A DNA stretch of 64,000 bases from Pseudomonas poae (GCA_004000515.1 CP034537.1:3610001-3674000), one strand, 5' to 3'; positions 28,540 through 40,609 are shown, numbered from the stretch's first letter. Notes: generated by a model not told the origin, from the sequence alone. A program made the numbers and translations.

Positions 28540-29540
28540 CGTGCGTTTCTCCGGCCGATCAGAATCAGTGCAAACACCGGCGCGCCGACCAATGCGGTGA
28601 CTACGCCGACCGGAATCACCTGGCCCTTGATCAACGTGCGCGACAGCACATCCGCCGCAATCAAAAACAAAGCGCCGCCCAACGCACTCGCCGGCAACAA
28701 ACGCGAATGCCCGGTCCCCAACAGCAGGCGCACGGCATGGGGGATCACCAGCCCGACAAAACCGATGGAGCCGACAATCGACACCATCACCGCTGTCACC
28801 AACGCCGCGCAGCCCACCAGCACAAACTGCACACGCCGCACCGGAATGCCCAGCGACGCCGCCGAGTCGATGCCAAAAGTAAACGCATCCAGCGCGCGAC
28901 GATGCCACAGGCACACCGCCAACCCTGCGACCGCCACCGGCACCGCCAGCCATACGGAAGGCCAGCGTACGCCACTGAGGTTGCCCAGCAGCCAGAACAT
29001 GATGCCGCGCGCCTGTTCAGAGCTGGCGGACTTGGTGATGAGGAACGCGGTGAGTGCATTGAACAGCTGCGAACCGGCGATGCCGGCGAGGATGATCTGC
29101 CCGGTGCCGCTGGACGAACCGCTGGCGCGCGCCAGCAAAATCACCAGCGCAAACGCCGCCATCGCACCGACAAATGCGCCAGCGGACAACGAAATCAAAC
29201 CGCCGCCCACGCCCATCAGCGCCACTAACACCGCGCCGGTTGAGGCGCCGGCGCTGATGCCCAGCAAATACGGATCTGCCAGCGGGTTGCGCAGCAATGA
29301 CTGCAGAATCACCCCGCACGTCGCCAGCCCGGCCCCACATGCGGCGGCGACCAGGGCGCGGGTCAGACGGTAGTTCCACACCACGCCTTCATCGATTGGG
29401 TCCAGTACATAACCGGCGGCCCACAGTTTGTTGGCCAGTACCTGCAGGACTACCTGGGGCGAGATGGCCGTTTCGCCGATGGCCACGCCGGCGAGTACGG
29501 CAACCACGAGCAGGGCCAGGGCGAGTAGGGTGCGGATCAT
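28536..29540 (-). CDS. btuC: BtuC-like ABC transporter permease
   Basis: A 334-residue inner-membrane permease of the FecCD/BtuC family with about ten hydrophobic segments. Family stretches include TCGVILQSLLRNPLADPYLL, ISAGASTGAVLVA and SIGFVGLVIPHAVRLLLGTG, which contacts the ATPase. Its start overlaps the binding-protein stop and its stop overlaps the ATPase start, so the three genes are translationally linked under the upstream B12 riboswitch. Confidence 0.9.
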   Translation of the reverse strand: MIRTLLALALLVVAVLAGVAIGETAISPQVVLQVLANKLWAAGYVLDPIDEGVVWNYRLTRALVAAACGAGLATCGVILQSLLRNPLADPYLLGISAGASTGAVLVALMGVGGGLISLSAGAFVGAMAAFALVILLARASGSSSGTGQIILAGIAGSQLFNALTAFLITKSASSEQARGIMFWLLGNLSGVRWPSVWLAVPVAVAGLAVCLWHRRALDAFTFGIDSAASLGIPVRRVQFVLVGCAALVTAVMVSIVGSIGFVGLVIPHAVRLLLGTGHSRLLPASALGGALFLIAADVLSRTLIKGQVIPVGVVTALVGAPVFALILIGRRNAR

Positions 29541-30546
29541 TTGGGCAGGTCGTAGCCGTCGATGGCCGTGGCCAGTTGTTCAAGGCCGTCGAACATGCGG
29601 ATGCTGGCCTGCAATGCCAGGGCGTCGAGGATGATGATGCGATTGTTTTCACCGCGTCCATGTTGCGGGTGACCGGGTCGCTGCGCAGGAAGGCGAGTTT
29701 CTTTTCATGGTCGTCGGCGGGGTAGCGGCGGCGGTCCATGCGCGCGATCACCAAAAAGGTCGGGTTGGCCTTGGCGATGGTCTCCCACCCGACGGCGGGC
29801 CACTCTTCATCGGACTGCACCACGTTGTGCAGGCCAAGCGTCTCCAGCATGAATTGCGGAATGCCTTTGTGGCCAGCCACGTAAGGGTCGCTGGCCATTT
29901 CGGAGCTGGAGAACCATACCAAGGCGCTGGCTTGCTTAAGGCCTTTGCCCTGCGCGGTGGCGATGGATTTGGCCAGGCGCGCCTTGAGTTCGTCATTCAG
30001 CTGTTGGCCGCGATCCTGGACGTCGAAGATCTCAGCCAACTGGCTGATACTTTTGTAGATCGTCTCGATGTGGAACGGCTCCAGGCGCGTGCCGTCGGCG
30101 CCCACCAGGTTGTCCTTGCCTTCGCAGTCGGAGGGCAGCAGGTAGGTGGGGATTTTCAATTCGTGGAACTGCTCGCGAGTACCGACCACTCCTTGGGGGC
30201 CGACTACCCATTCCAGTTCGGCGGCTACCAGTTGCGGGCGCTTGGCGATCACCGCTTCGAAGCTCGGCTCGTTGTTGGCCAGGCGTTCGATCTTATCGTT
30301 CTGCGCTTTGAACTGCGGCAATACGTTGTTGAACCACAACGAAGTGCCGACCACTGTATCGCCCACGCCCAAGGCGTAGAGCATCTCGGTGGCAGCCTGG
30401 CCGATGGTCACGCTGCGCGCGGGCGCTTGCTGGAAGGTGAGGCTGCTGCCGCAGTTTTCCACTGTCAGCGGGTAGTGAGTGGGCGCGGCTTGGGCCAGGG
30501 CGCAGAAGCCAAGGCCGGTGAGCAGGGCGGTAACGCGTGGCAGCAT
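29537..30546 (-). CDS. btuF: BtuF-like periplasmic binding protein, frameshifted
   Basis: About 336 residues when repaired. It has a signal peptide (MLPRVTALLTGLGFCALAQA) and then the cluster-A-2 binding fold typical of B12 and siderophore receptors (GQAATEMLYALGVGDTVVGT, QKRPQ-like stretch AKRPQLVAAELEWVVG). One A is missing in the run at 29645-29648; adding it restores NMDAVKNNRIIILDALALQA and an end overlapping the permease start. As first gene behind the cobalamin riboswitch, it is probably the periplasmic B12 or cobinamide receptor, although iron-siderophore cargo cannot be fully excluded. Confidence 0.85.
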
Positions 30547-30671
30547 GGGGCAATCTCCGTGAGAACCGTACAGTGAGCTGGGGAGGTACGGTGTGGAAAT
30601 ACAGCCATGAACGCTGCCGAGGGGCAGGGCAAGGATGTCCTTCCCGGACACCCCGCCGGTGAGTCATTACG

Positions 30672-30850
30672 CTTGGCCGGCAGGTCTCCTGACTCATGCG
30701 TCATCGCCAGGCTCCGGCCTTCCCGGACGGGGTCCAGTGGCATTGAGGAGCAGGCTCGGCACTTACAGTTGCGGGGGCAGTTCCGATTGACGCGAGGGGT
30801 CGCGCTTCGGATTCCCTATTAGTCCCGTTTGGGAACCGGCGCGGTATGGT
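30672..30850 (-). promoter_or_regulatory. cobalamin (adenosylcobalamin) riboswitch
   Basis: Read on the minus strand, the canonical B12 elements come in order: CTGCCCCCGCAACTGTAAG (30762-30780), the GCCACTGG box (30734-30741), GGGAAGGCCGG, GATGA, and the closing GAGTCAGGAGACCTGCC (30679-30695). The btuF-like start lies about 130 bases downstream. Binding of adenosylcobalamin would be expected to turn off the transporter operon. Confidence 0.93.
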
Positions 30851-30879
30851 AGTCGATCACAGTGATTTACGGGAACTTT

Positions 30880-31010
30880 GTAGTGAGCGGGCTTGCCCGC
30901 GCTGGGGGGGCGACGCCGCCCTAAACCCAGGCGCCTCGGTTTTTCTGAAACACCTCAGCGGCCTTGTTGGGGCGGCTTCGCCCCCAGCGCGGGGCAAGCC
31001 CGCTCACTAC
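30880..31010. repeat. long imperfect palindrome, GTAGTGAGCGGGC family
   Basis: Left arm (30880-30930) starts GTAGTGAGCGGGCTTGCCCG, and the right arm ends CGGGGCAAGCCCGCTCACTA. Both continue into a second matching segment (GGGGGGCGACGCCGCCC and GGGGCGGCTTCGCCCCC), with about 35 bases between. It differs from the GTGGGAG REPs elsewhere in the window. It separates the B12 operon leader from the aldehyde dehydrogenase gene. Confidence 0.75.
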
Positions 31011-31013
31011 AGG

Positions 31014-32396
31014 TTATTTGCGGTCTAGCCACACAGTCTGCGCATTGCAGAACTCGCGTACGCCGAAGTGCGACAGCTCACGGCCAAAGCCGCTTTTCTT
31101 GATCCCGCCAAAGGCTACCCGTGGGTCGGACACGCTGAACGCGTTGACGAAGATCCCGCCGGTTTCCAGTTGATTAGCGATGTCCCGAGCCTTTGCGGCA
31201 TCGGTGGTGAAGATGCTGGCGGTGAGGCCGAACTCGCTGTCGTTGGCCAGGGCCACGGCATGGTCGGCGTCGCGGGCGGTGATGATCGATGCCACCGGGC
31301 CGAACAGTTCCTGTTTGAACGAGGTCATCTGGTCGGTGACGTCTGCCAACACAGTCGGCTCGTAGTAGTTGCCTGCGCCTGCGACTTTATTGCCGCCCAG
31401 CAGCAGGGTGGCGCCTTCTTCCAGGGTGGCCTGGACCTGGCCGTGCAGCTCGTCGCGCAGGTCGAAGCGGGCCATCGGGCCGATGTAGGTGGCGGCAGAC
31501 GTCGGGTCGCCCATCACCAGCGCACGGCTGGCCTCCAGGAACTTGGCGGTGAAGGCGTCCACCACACCGGCTTCGATAATCAGGCGCTTGGCGGCGGCGC
31601 AGACCTGGCCGCTGTTTTGGAAGCGGCCGATCAGCGCGGCTTGCACGGCAGCGTCGAGGTCGGCGTCGTTGAGCACGATGAACGGGTCGGAGCCGCCCAG
31701 TTCCAGCACGCATTTTTTCAGTGCGGCACCGGCTTGGGAGCCGATGGCGATGCCGGCGCGTACGCTGCCGGTGAGGGTGACGGCAGCGACGCGAGGGTCG
31801 GCGATGGCTTTGGACACGCCTTCGTTGGTCACGTTGACCACTTCAAAAATACCTTCGGCAAAACCGGCTTTTTGGAAGGCTTTCTGGATCAGGTAGGCGC
31901 TGCCCATCACGTTCGGTGCATGTTTGAGCACAAAGGTGTTGCCGGCGAGCAGGGTCGGTACGGCACCGCGCAGTACTTGCCAGACCGGGAAGTTCCACGG
32001 CATCACGGCGAAGATCGGGCCCAGTGGGCGGTATTCGATCTGCGCGCTGCCGTTGTCCACCAGGGTGGGTTCCGGGGCGAGCATGGCCGGGCCGTGGGCG
32101 GCGTACCACTCGCTGAGCTGGGCGCATTTTTCGATTTCGGCGCGGGCCTGGGCGATGGGTTTGCCCATTTCCAGGGTGATCATCTGCGCCATGTCTTCGG
32201 CTTGTTCACGCAGTGCGGCGGCCAGGCCCAGCAGCAGTTCGGCGCGCTGGCTTACCGGTTGGCGGCGCCAGGTGCGGAACGCGGCGGTGGTGCGGTCCAG
32301 GGCGGCATCCAGTTGCGACTCGCTTTCGTACGGGTAGCTGCCGACGGTTTCGCCGTTGGTAGGGTTGATCGAAAGGGCGTGGGTGGTTGCGTTCAT
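31014..32396 (-). CDS. sad: NAD-dependent succinate-semialdehyde dehydrogenase (Sad type)
   Basis: A 460-residue aldehyde dehydrogenase. The catalytic Cys is in QNSGQVCAAAKR and the general-base Glu in VLELGGSDPFIVLND; MPWNFPVWQVLRG forms part of the coenzyme site. Overall pattern and length match the Sad/YneI group that oxidises succinate semialdehyde to succinate in GABA and related breakdown. The divergent LysR gene 102 bases away is the likely regulator. GabD-like activity with NADP cannot be ruled out by sequence. Confidence 0.88.
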   Translation of the reverse strand: MNATTHALSINPTNGETVGSYPYESESQLDAALDRTTAAFRTWRRQPVSQRAELLLGLAAALREQAEDMAQMITLEMGKPIAQARAEIEKCAQLSEWYAAHGPAMLAPEPTLVDNGSAQIEYRPLGPIFAVMPWNFPVWQVLRGAVPTLLAGNTFVLKHAPNVMGSAYLIQKAFQKAGFAEGIFEVVNVTNEGVSKAIADPRVAAVTLTGSVRAGIAIGSQAGAALKKCVLELGGSDPFIVLNDADLDAAVQAALIGRFQNSGQVCAAAKRLIIEAGVVDAFTAKFLEASRALVMGDPTSAATYIGPMARFDLRDELHGQVQATLEEGATLLLGGNKVAGAGNYYEPTVLADVTDQMTSFKQELFGPVASIITARDADHAVALANDSEFGLTASIFTTDAAKARDIANQLETGGIFVNAFSVSDPRVAFGGIKKSGFGRELSHFGVREFCNAQTVWLDRK

Positions 32397-32498
32397 GGCA
32401 CCGTCCTGCTGAATGAGTGGGTTGAGTTCAGCCTACGGGGCTATCTCTTTCTGGAAACTGAATAATATTAAGCAATACATTCACGATTGGAGAATGAC

Positions 32499-33371
32499 GT
32501 GGACCTGGTGCAGTTGGAAATCTTCAAGGCCGTTGCCGAGCAAGGCAGTATCAGCGCCGCCGCACAGTTGATTCATCGCGTGCCGTCGAACCTGACCACG
32601 CGTATCAAGCAACTGGAGCAGGACCTGGGCGTTGAGTTGTTCATTCGCGAGAAAAGCCGTCTGCGGTTGTCGCCGGCCGGCTGGAATTTCCTGGGCTATG
32701 CGCGGCGTATCCTCGACCTGGTGCAGGAGGCCCGCGCCACGGTGGCGGGGGAGGAGCCCCAAGGCGCATTTGCGTTGGGCTCGCTGGAAAGCACGGCAGC
32801 GGTGCGTATTCCGGCGTTGTTGGCGGCCTATAACCAGAAGCACACCAAGGTCGAACTGGACCTGAGCACCGGGCCGTCAGGCACCATGATCGAAGGCGTG
32901 CTGTCAGGGCGCCTGGCGGCGGCGTTTGTCGACGGGCCGGTGTTGCATGCAACGCTGGAAGGCGTGGCGGTGTTTGAAGAAGAGATGGTGGTGATCGCCC
33001 CGCTGCATCACGCACCGATCACGCGTGGGCAGGATGTGAACGGCGAGAATATCTACACCTTCCGTTCGAACTGCTCGTACCGGCACCACTTTGAGCGCTG
33101 GTTTTCACAGGATGGCGCGGTGCCGGGCAAGATTTTCGAGATCGAGTCGTACCACGGGATGTTGGCGTGTGTCAGTGCGGGTGCGGGTTTGGCGCTGATG
33201 CCTCGCAGCATGCTGGAAAGCATGCCGGGGTTTGCGGCGGTGAGTGTGTGGCCGCTGGCGGATAGCTTTCGGATCTTGCACACCTGGCTGATCTGGCGGC
33301 GGGGGACTGTGTCGCAGAGCCTTAACAGCTTCGTAAAACTGCTGGAAGAACGCAATTTGGTAGCGCCCTAG
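32499..33371 (+). CDS. LysR family regulator, divergent from sad
   Basis: A 290-residue LysR regulator: [20 protein letters not shown] then [19 protein letters not shown] for the winged helix and a full effector domain. I chose the GTG at 32499 because GGAG lies seven bases upstream and MDLVQLEIF starts the conserved region; a TTG at 32487 is also open. It probably controls the neighbouring dehydrogenase. A short AT-rich palindromic patch (AATAATATTAAG) lies between the genes but is not a strong LysR box. Confidence 0.85.
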   Translation: MDLVQLEIFKAVAEQGSISAAAQLIHRVPSNLTTRIKQLEQDLGVELFIREKSRLRLSPAGWNFLGYARRILDLVQEARATVAGEEPQGAFALGSLESTAAVRIPALLAAYNQKHTKVELDLSTGPSGTMIEGVLSGRLAAAFVDGPVLHATLEGVAVFEEEMVVIAPLHHAPITRGQDVNGENIYTFRSNCSYRHHFERWFSQDGAVPGKIFEIESYHGMLACVSAGAGLALMPRSMLESMPGFAAVSVWPLADSFRILHTWLIWRRGTVSQSLNSFVKLLEERNLVAP

Positions 33372-33389
33372 ATCCATTTTTGATCTTCA

Positions 33390-33599
33390 TCAGCCGCCAA
33401 ATTGCAGGGTGCCCATGGCCAGTTTTGCCATGATCGCTGTCGCGCCCAACTGCACCAACCACAACGCCAACCCGCCGAGGAACACCCCCAGCGCCACTTG
33501 CAACACCAGGCTTTTCTGGCGCTTGGGTTGAGGCGCGCGCGGGGCATAGTCATCCAGTTCGTCGCGGTCGGCGCGCAGGTCCAGGTCGTCGTTTCTCAT
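33390..33599 (-). CDS. small single-span membrane protein
   Basis: A 69-residue protein with an acidic and basic N-terminal part (MRNDDLDLRADRDELDDYA, then QPKRQKS) and one membrane helix (LVLQVALGVFLGGLALWLVQ). It is conserved enough in form to be called, but I know no function. It is convergent with the LysR gene. Confidence 0.6.
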   Translation of the reverse strand: MRNDDLDLRADRDELDDYAPRAPQPKRQKSLVLQVALGVFLGGLALWLVQLGATAIMAKLAMGTLQFGG

Positions 33600-33650
33600 A
33601 GGTCTCTCACAGCAAAGGGGCGGGCAAGGTTCAGTCTAGGAGCTGGGGAC

Positions 33651-33677
33651 AAAAAGGGGAAACCATCGGCTTCCCCT
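33651..33677 (-). terminator. intrinsic terminator after tyrB
   Basis: On the minus strand GGGGAAGCC and GGTTTCCCC form a hairpin around GAT, followed directly by TTTTT. It is 21 bases past the tyrB stop. Confidence 0.8.
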
Positions 33678-33697
33678 CCTGTGCAACGGCTACAGGC

Positions 33698-34894
33698 TTA
33701 CAGCACCTGAACGATTGCCTTTGTGACCGCGTCAATGTTCGACTGGTTCAACGCCGCGACACAGATACGGCCAGTGTCGAGGGCGTAGATGCCGAACTCG
33801 CTGCGCAGACGAGTGACCTGCTCAACGGTCAGGCCGGAGTAGGAGAACATCCCACGCTGGCGGCCGACGAAGCTGAAGTCGTGACCCGGAGCAGCCTTGG
33901 CCAGTTCGGCCACCATCTGCTCGCGCATGCCACGGATGCGCAGGCGCATTTCAGCCAGTTCGGCTTCCCACTGGGCGCGCAGCTCAGGGCTGTTGAGCAC
34001 CGCGGCAACAATCGCTGCACCGTGGGTAGGCGGGTTGGAGTAGTTGGTGCGGATCACACGCTTGACCTGAGACAGGATGCGCGCGCTTTCTTCCTTGGAC
34101 TCGCCGACGATGGACAGTGCGCCCACGCGTTCGCCGTACAGGGAGAACGATTTGGAGAACGAGCTGGACACAAAGAAGGTCAGGCCCGATTCAGCAAACA
34201 GGCGCACCGCAGCCGCGTCTTCGTGGATGCCGTCGCCAAAGCCTTGGTAGGCCATGTCGAGGAACGGCACCAGGTTCTTGGCCTTGACCACGTCCAGCAC
34301 GTTCTGCCAGTCGGCCGGGCTCAGGTCGACGCCGGTCGGGTTGTGGCAGCAGGCGTGCAGCACCACGATGGACTGTGGCGGCAGGGCGTTGAGGTCTTCG
34401 AGCAGGCCGGCACGGTTCACGTCGTGGGTGGCGGCGTCGTAGTAGCGATAGTTCTGCACCGGGAAGCCGGCGGTTTCGAACAGCGCGCGGTGGTTTTCCC
34501 AGCTTGGGTCGCTGATGGCGACGACGGCGTCTGGCAGCAGTTGCTTGAGGAAGTCAGCGCCGATCTTCAGGGCGCCGGTGCCGCCAACGGCCTGCACGGT
34601 GGTGACGCGGCCAGCGCTCAGCAAAGGCGATTGCTCGCCAAATAGCAGGGTTTGCACGGCTTTGTCATAAGCTGCGATGCCATCGATGGGCAGGTAGCCA
34701 CGAGCGGCGTGTTGCGCCACGCGAATGGCTTCCGCTTCGGCAACGGCACGCAAGAGTGGAATCTTCCCCTCCTCGTTGCAGTAAACGCCCACGCCAAGGT
34801 TGACCTTGGTGGTTCGTGTATCGGCGTTGAATGCTTCGTTGAGGCCCAGGATAGGATCGCGTGGTGCCATTTCGACAGCGGAGAACAGGCTCAT
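33698..34894 (-). CDS. tyrB: aromatic amino acid aminotransferase
   Basis: A 398-residue PLP-dependent class I aminotransferase of the AspC/TyrB group. The PLP lysine is in SSSFSKSFSLYGERVGALS, and the ligands HACCHNPTGVDLS and DMAYQGFGDG are present. The start is MSLFSAVEMAPRDPILGLNE. It interconverts aromatic amino acids (and Asp/Glu) with their oxo acids. In Pseudomonas the gene upstream of uvrB is usually annotated tyrB or phhC-like; sequence does not separate aspartate from aromatic preference. A terminator follows. Confidence 0.9.
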   Translation of the reverse strand: MSLFSAVEMAPRDPILGLNEAFNADTRTTKVNLGVGVYCNEEGKIPLLRAVAEAEAIRVAQHAARGYLPIDGIAAYDKAVQTLLFGEQSPLLSAGRVTTVQAVGGTGALKIGADFLKQLLPDAVVAISDPSWENHRALFETAGFPVQNYRYYDAATHDVNRAGLLEDLNALPPQSIVVLHACCHNPTGVDLSPADWQNVLDVVKAKNLVPFLDMAYQGFGDGIHEDAAAVRLFAESGLTFFVSSSFSKSFSLYGERVGALSIVGESKEESARILSQVKRVIRTNYSNPPTHGAAIVAAVLNSPELRAQWEAELAEMRLRIRGMREQMVAELAKAAPGHDFSFVGRQRGMFSYSGLTVEQVTRLRSEFGIYALDTGRICVAALNQSNIDAVTKAIVQVL

Positions 34895-35236
34895 TTTGCG
34901 GCAGCTCTATGGGGGATAGGAGGGACGTGTCGCGCTCCAGCCGAATGCACTAGAGCGGTGCACAAACGGGGAGCTAGTATAGAGGCCATCACGGCGCAGG
35001 GCGACAACCGAAACGGCTTTTCGGCCAAGTTTTTCGGTTTATTTGCTGACCGTTAGTCTTATTGCAACATTGAACGTGGACGGGGTGTCAGACGATTGCC
35101 TTGAAACCCGTCACATTCGCCACCACTTCTATGCCTATCATGGTTTTTTCCTACGACCCGCTCTGAATCTTCGCGGGAAGTGGTCTTTTTCGTCCCCGAC
35201 GGGTTTACAGTCCGGGGTGACTTCACGAGGTACGTT
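34895..35236. other. intergenic region between divergent tyrB and uvrB
   Basis: 342 bases with no convincing gene. It holds an inverted repeat AACCGAAA...TTTTTCGGTT near 35008-35042 and a TATACT-like -10 on the minus strand (34976-34981). I looked for a LexA box (CTG-N10-CAG) ahead of uvrB and found none that I would call. Confidence 0.5.
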
Positions 35237-37251
<2,015 letters not shown>

Positions 37252-37362
37252 AACGGCACCTTACGTGCGCCTATTGGCAGTCTGAAATCGTCCGTTTCCT
37301 ACATTTTTGCAGATACCTCCTTGTGATAATTCGGCCCCTTACGGGCCGTGCATGGAGGGAAA

Positions 37363-38982
37363 ATGATGAGCAATGGAGGGGTTGCACTGACGGCAGCAGG
37401 TGGGCGCATCTTTGTCGTGAGTACCCTGTTTTTGAGCCTTGTCGGTTGCATTGGCATGCATCAGCCCTCTGGGCTGGGGATAAAGTGGTTGCCGGCGTGC
37501 GAGGCTATTGCTGCCGCTGGCCTGGACCCTGAAGTTTTTTCCCGAACCCAGTGCGGCATCGTCACCGTGCCGCTGGACCATCTGAACCCAAAAGCCGGCA
37601 CCTTGGCCCTGGACATCACCCGCGTCAACGCCAGGTGGCCTTATAAGCGTGAAGGGGCCGTATTCACTAACCCGGGCGGGCCTGGCTCGTTTGGTAATAG
37701 CACGTTCACCCTGGTATTGGCGTCAGTGTGGAAGCGCTTTGGCGATGACTCCGGGGTGGAGGCCTTTCGGCATTTGGTCGATGCCTACGATGTGATCGGG
37801 ATTACACCGCGAGGGCATGGCAGTCAGAGGGACTCGCAGTTGGTGTGTGAGTCCGACGAAGTGATTGTCGCGCAAAACGATATTTCTGAAGATCAAACGC
37901 CCGCCAACTTTGCTGCCTTGCAGCATAACGTTGGGGTGTTGGCCCGTGGTTGCGCGAATCAGCGCCTGGCGCGCTATATCAATACGGATCAAACCGCGCG
38001 GGACATGGAGTATGTTCGCGTACTGCTCAAAGAAAACAAACTCAACTATTTCGGTAACTCCTATGGCACTTGGCTGGGTGCCTGGTATGCCGGCCTATTC
38101 CCTAAACAGGTAGGCCGCATGGTGCTGGACTCCAATGTGGATTGGACGTCGACGTTTCAAAGCGCCAGTTTGAGTCTGGCATGGGAGAAAGAGCGAGTCT
38201 TTGAGCGCTTTGTTGCCGAACGCGCTGCTGCCAACCCGTCGGCGTATCGTTTGGGCGATGACCCTTGGGCTATTCGTGAAACTTTTATGGAGCTGTTGCC
38301 AGAGGTCAGGGCTGCCCTGCGCTCCGATAATGATTTTTACAGCGCGCCTGAATACTTGCTGGCTGCGCGGGTACTCAGCGAGTGGCAGCGGGCCTGGCCT
38401 GATATAGGGGAGGCCGAGCTTATGGCGATGGCTCGAACCTTTCGATTCAGTCCTGATGCAGAGGTGGGGCAAGCCGCGCGGCAGGCATTTATGCAGTTAC
38501 TGGCGGCCAGCCTGCGCCCCACACCCTGGAATGGCATTCCTTTGGGCCCGCTGAAACTCACGCCCGAGGTATCTGTGCGAAGCACGGTGTTGTGCAACGA
38601 CTCGACTTATTCGGATGAGGCGTTCTGGACCGGGAAAGAAACGCTGTATGCCGCTCGTTATCCGGTCGGCGGCAGTTATTTCCATGCCCGGCATTGCACT
38701 GCCTGGGCCGGCAAGCAACTGTCGGGCGTTCCGCAAAATGGCTTGAGGCAGGTAGACAGTATCGTGATGGTGCAGGCCGAATTTGACGACCAGACGCCAA
38801 AAAGTGGTGCCGTACGGGCGTTTGAGAGTGTGCCCAATGCCCACCTGATTGTGCTCGATGGCGCGTACCGACATGGTGTTTCCTTCAGCGGGTATGACGC
38901 CTGCGTTACCCCCAAAGTGGGAGAATACCTGGCCTACGGTCGCAAACCTGAACGCTTGACGGTTTGTCTTGCGGCAGATTGA
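37363..38982 (+). CDS. secreted S33-type alpha/beta hydrolase (tripeptidyl aminopeptidase-like)
   Basis: A 539-residue lipoprotein, signal ending LFLSLVGC. The hydrolase fold shows the oxyanion loop TNPGGPGSFGNS, the nucleophile elbow GNSYGTWLGAWYAGL and, near the end, a conserved segment MVQAEFDDQTPKSGAVRA with the acid residue and DGAYRHGVSF with the His. This is the pattern of S33 tripeptidyl-peptidases (SlpD/SlpE-like). ATG 37363 is preceded by GGAGGG. It probably digests peptides at the cell surface. It stands alone between uvrB and gltX. Confidence 0.85.
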   Translation: MMSNGGVALTAAGGRIFVVSTLFLSLVGCIGMHQPSGLGIKWLPACEAIAAAGLDPEVFSRTQCGIVTVPLDHLNPKAGTLALDITRVNARWPYKREGAVFTNPGGPGSFGNSTFTLVLASVWKRFGDDSGVEAFRHLVDAYDVIGITPRGHGSQRDSQLVCESDEVIVAQNDISEDQTPANFAALQHNVGVLARGCANQRLARYINTDQTARDMEYVRVLLKENKLNYFGNSYGTWLGAWYAGLFPKQVGRMVLDSNVDWTSTFQSASLSLAWEKERVFERFVAERAAANPSAYRLGDDPWAIRETFMELLPEVRAALRSDNDFYSAPEYLLAARVLSEWQRAWPDIGEAELMAMARTFRFSPDAEVGQAARQAFMQLLAASLRPTPWNGIPLGPLKLTPEVSVRSTVLCNDSTYSDEAFWTGKETLYAARYPVGGSYFHARHCTAWAGKQLSGVPQNGLRQVDSIVMVQAEFDDQTPKSGAVRAFESVPNAHLIVLDGAYRHGVSFSGYDACVTPKVGEYLAYGRKPERLTVCLAAD

Positions 38983-39081
38983 GCGGCGTGGCTAAGCCCC
39001 ATGCTGGAGCCCGGGGGCCTTGGGCTGTTACCATTCGCCCCTTGTTTCAATTTCAGTTTTATCGCCCATTCGAGACCCGCC

Positions 39082-40563
39082 ATGACCACCGTCCGCACGC
39101 GCATCGCGCCATCGCCCACTGGGGATCCCCACGTCGGCACTGCTTACATCGCCTTGTTCAACTACTGCTTTGCCAAGCAGCACGGTGGTGAATTCATCCT
39201 GCGGATCGAAGACACTGACCAACTGCGCTCCACCCGTGAGTCTGAGCAGCAAATTTTCGATGCCCTGCGTTGGTTGGGCATTACCTGGGCCGAAGGCCCG
39301 GATGTTGGTGGCCCGCACGGCCCGTATCGCCAGAGCGAGCGCAGCGATATCTACAAGCAATACACCCAGCAACTGGTGGACATGGGTCATGCGTTCCCAT
39401 GCTTCTGTACCGCTGAAGAACTGGACCAGATGCGAGCCGAACAACAGGCCCGTGGCGAAACCCCGCGTTACGACGGCCGTGCGCTGCTGCTGTCCAAGGA
39501 AGAAGTAGCCCAACGCCTGGCTGCCGGCGAACCCCACGTGATCCGCATGAAAGTGCCGAGCGAAGGTGTGTGCGTGGTGCCGGACATGCTGCGCGGCGAC
39601 GTCGAGATTCCGTGGGATCGCATGGACATGCAAGTGCTGATGAAGACCGACGGCCTGCCGACGTACTTCCTGGCCAACGTGGTCGACGACCACCTGATGG
39701 GCATCACCCACGTGCTGCGCGGTGAAGAATGGCTGCCATCGGCGCCGAAGCTGATCCTGCTCTACGAATACTTCGGCTGGGAACAACCGCAGTTGTGCTA
39801 CATGCCGCTGCTGCGTAACCCGGACAAGAGCAAGCTGTCCAAGCGCAAGAACCCGACTTCGGTGACCTTCTACGAGCGCATGGGCTTCATGCCCGAAGCG
39901 ATGCTCAACTACCTGGGCCGCATGGGCTGGTCGATGCCGGACGAGCGCGAGAAGTTCTCGCTGCAGGAAATGGTTGATAACTTCGATCTGTCCCGCGTGT
40001 CCCTGGGCGGGCCGATCTTTGATATCGAGAAGTTGTCGTGGCTCAACGGCCAATGGTTGCGCGATCTGCCGGTGGAAGAGTTCGCCAGCCGCGTGCAGGA
40101 GTGGGCGTTGAACCCCGAGTACATGATGAAGATCGCGCCGTTGGTGCAGGGCAGGGTGGAGACGTTCAGCCAGGTCGCACCGTTGGCCAGCTTCTTCTTC
40201 GCCGGTGGTGTGAACCCGGATGCCAAGTTGTTCGAGTCCAAGAAGCTCTCCGGCGACCAAGTGCGTCAGTTGATGCAGTTGATCCTGTGGAAGCTGGAAA
40301 GCCTGCGCCAGTGGGAGAAGGATGCGATCACCGCGACGATCCAGGCGGTGGTGGAATCCCTGGAACTGAAATTGCGCGATGCGATGCCGCTGATGTTTGC
40401 CGCGATCACGGGGCAGGCGAGTTCGGTGTCGGTGCTGGATGCGATGGAAATTCTCGGCCCGGACCTCACGCGTTTCCGTCTGCGCCAAGCCCTTGATTTG
40501 CTTGGTGGTGTGTCGAAGAAAGAAAACAAAGAGTGGGAAAAGCTGTTGGGCGCTATCGCTTAA
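39082..40563 (+). CDS. gltX: glutamate--tRNA ligase
   Basis: A 493-residue class I aminoacyl-tRNA synthetase that charges tRNA-Glu. The HIGH-type motif is [13 protein letters not shown], the KMSKS-type motif is KLSKRKNPT, and the Glu-specific pattern [18 protein letters not shown] is present; the C-terminal helical anticodon-binding domain is complete. It ends with a strong hairpin and is followed by two tRNA-Glu genes, the usual Pseudomonas arrangement. It looks intact. Confidence 0.97.
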   Translation: MTTVRTRIAPSPTGDPHVGTAYIALFNYCFAKQHGGEFILRIEDTDQLRSTRESEQQIFDALRWLGITWAEGPDVGGPHGPYRQSERSDIYKQYTQQLVDMGHAFPCFCTAEELDQMRAEQQARGETPRYDGRALLLSKEEVAQRLAAGEPHVIRMKVPSEGVCVVPDMLRGDVEIPWDRMDMQVLMKTDGLPTYFLANVVDDHLMGITHVLRGEEWLPSAPKLILLYEYFGWEQPQLCYMPLLRNPDKSKLSKRKNPTSVTFYERMGFMPEAMLNYLGRMGWSMPDEREKFSLQEMVDNFDLSRVSLGGPIFDIEKLSWLNGQWLRDLPVEEFASRVQEWALNPEYMMKIAPLVQGRVETFSQVAPLASFFFAGGVNPDAKLFESKKLSGDQVRQLMQLILWKLESLRQWEKDAITATIQAVVESLELKLRDAMPLMFAAITGQASSVSVLDAMEILGPDLTRFRLRQALDLLGGVSKKENKEWEKLLGAIA

Positions 40564-40577
40564 TCAGCCTGCTGCAA

Positions 40578-40609
40578 CGACGAAACCCCGGTTTTCCGGG
40601 GTTTCGTCG
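40578..40609 (+). terminator. hairpin terminator after gltX
   Basis: CGACGAAACCCCGG and CCGGGGTTTCGTCG form a 14-base stem around TTTT. No T-run follows on this strand, so it may act mainly as a transcript end by structure or processing. Confidence 0.7.

Noticed and set aside
27958..29373. 471-codon open frame on the + strand
   Set aside because: It is the antisense shadow of the btuD/btuC-like genes, which have clear motifs and short overlaps.
27775..30546. Naming the transporter as an iron-siderophore (Fec) system
   Set aside because: The cobalamin riboswitch directly upstream makes B12 or a corrinoid the better assignment.
34895..35236. LexA (SOS) box upstream of uvrB
   Set aside because: No CTG-N10-CAG element with reasonable spacing was found.
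37339..37581. Small frame opposite the S33 hydrolase start
   Set aside because: Shadow without a ribosome site or domain.
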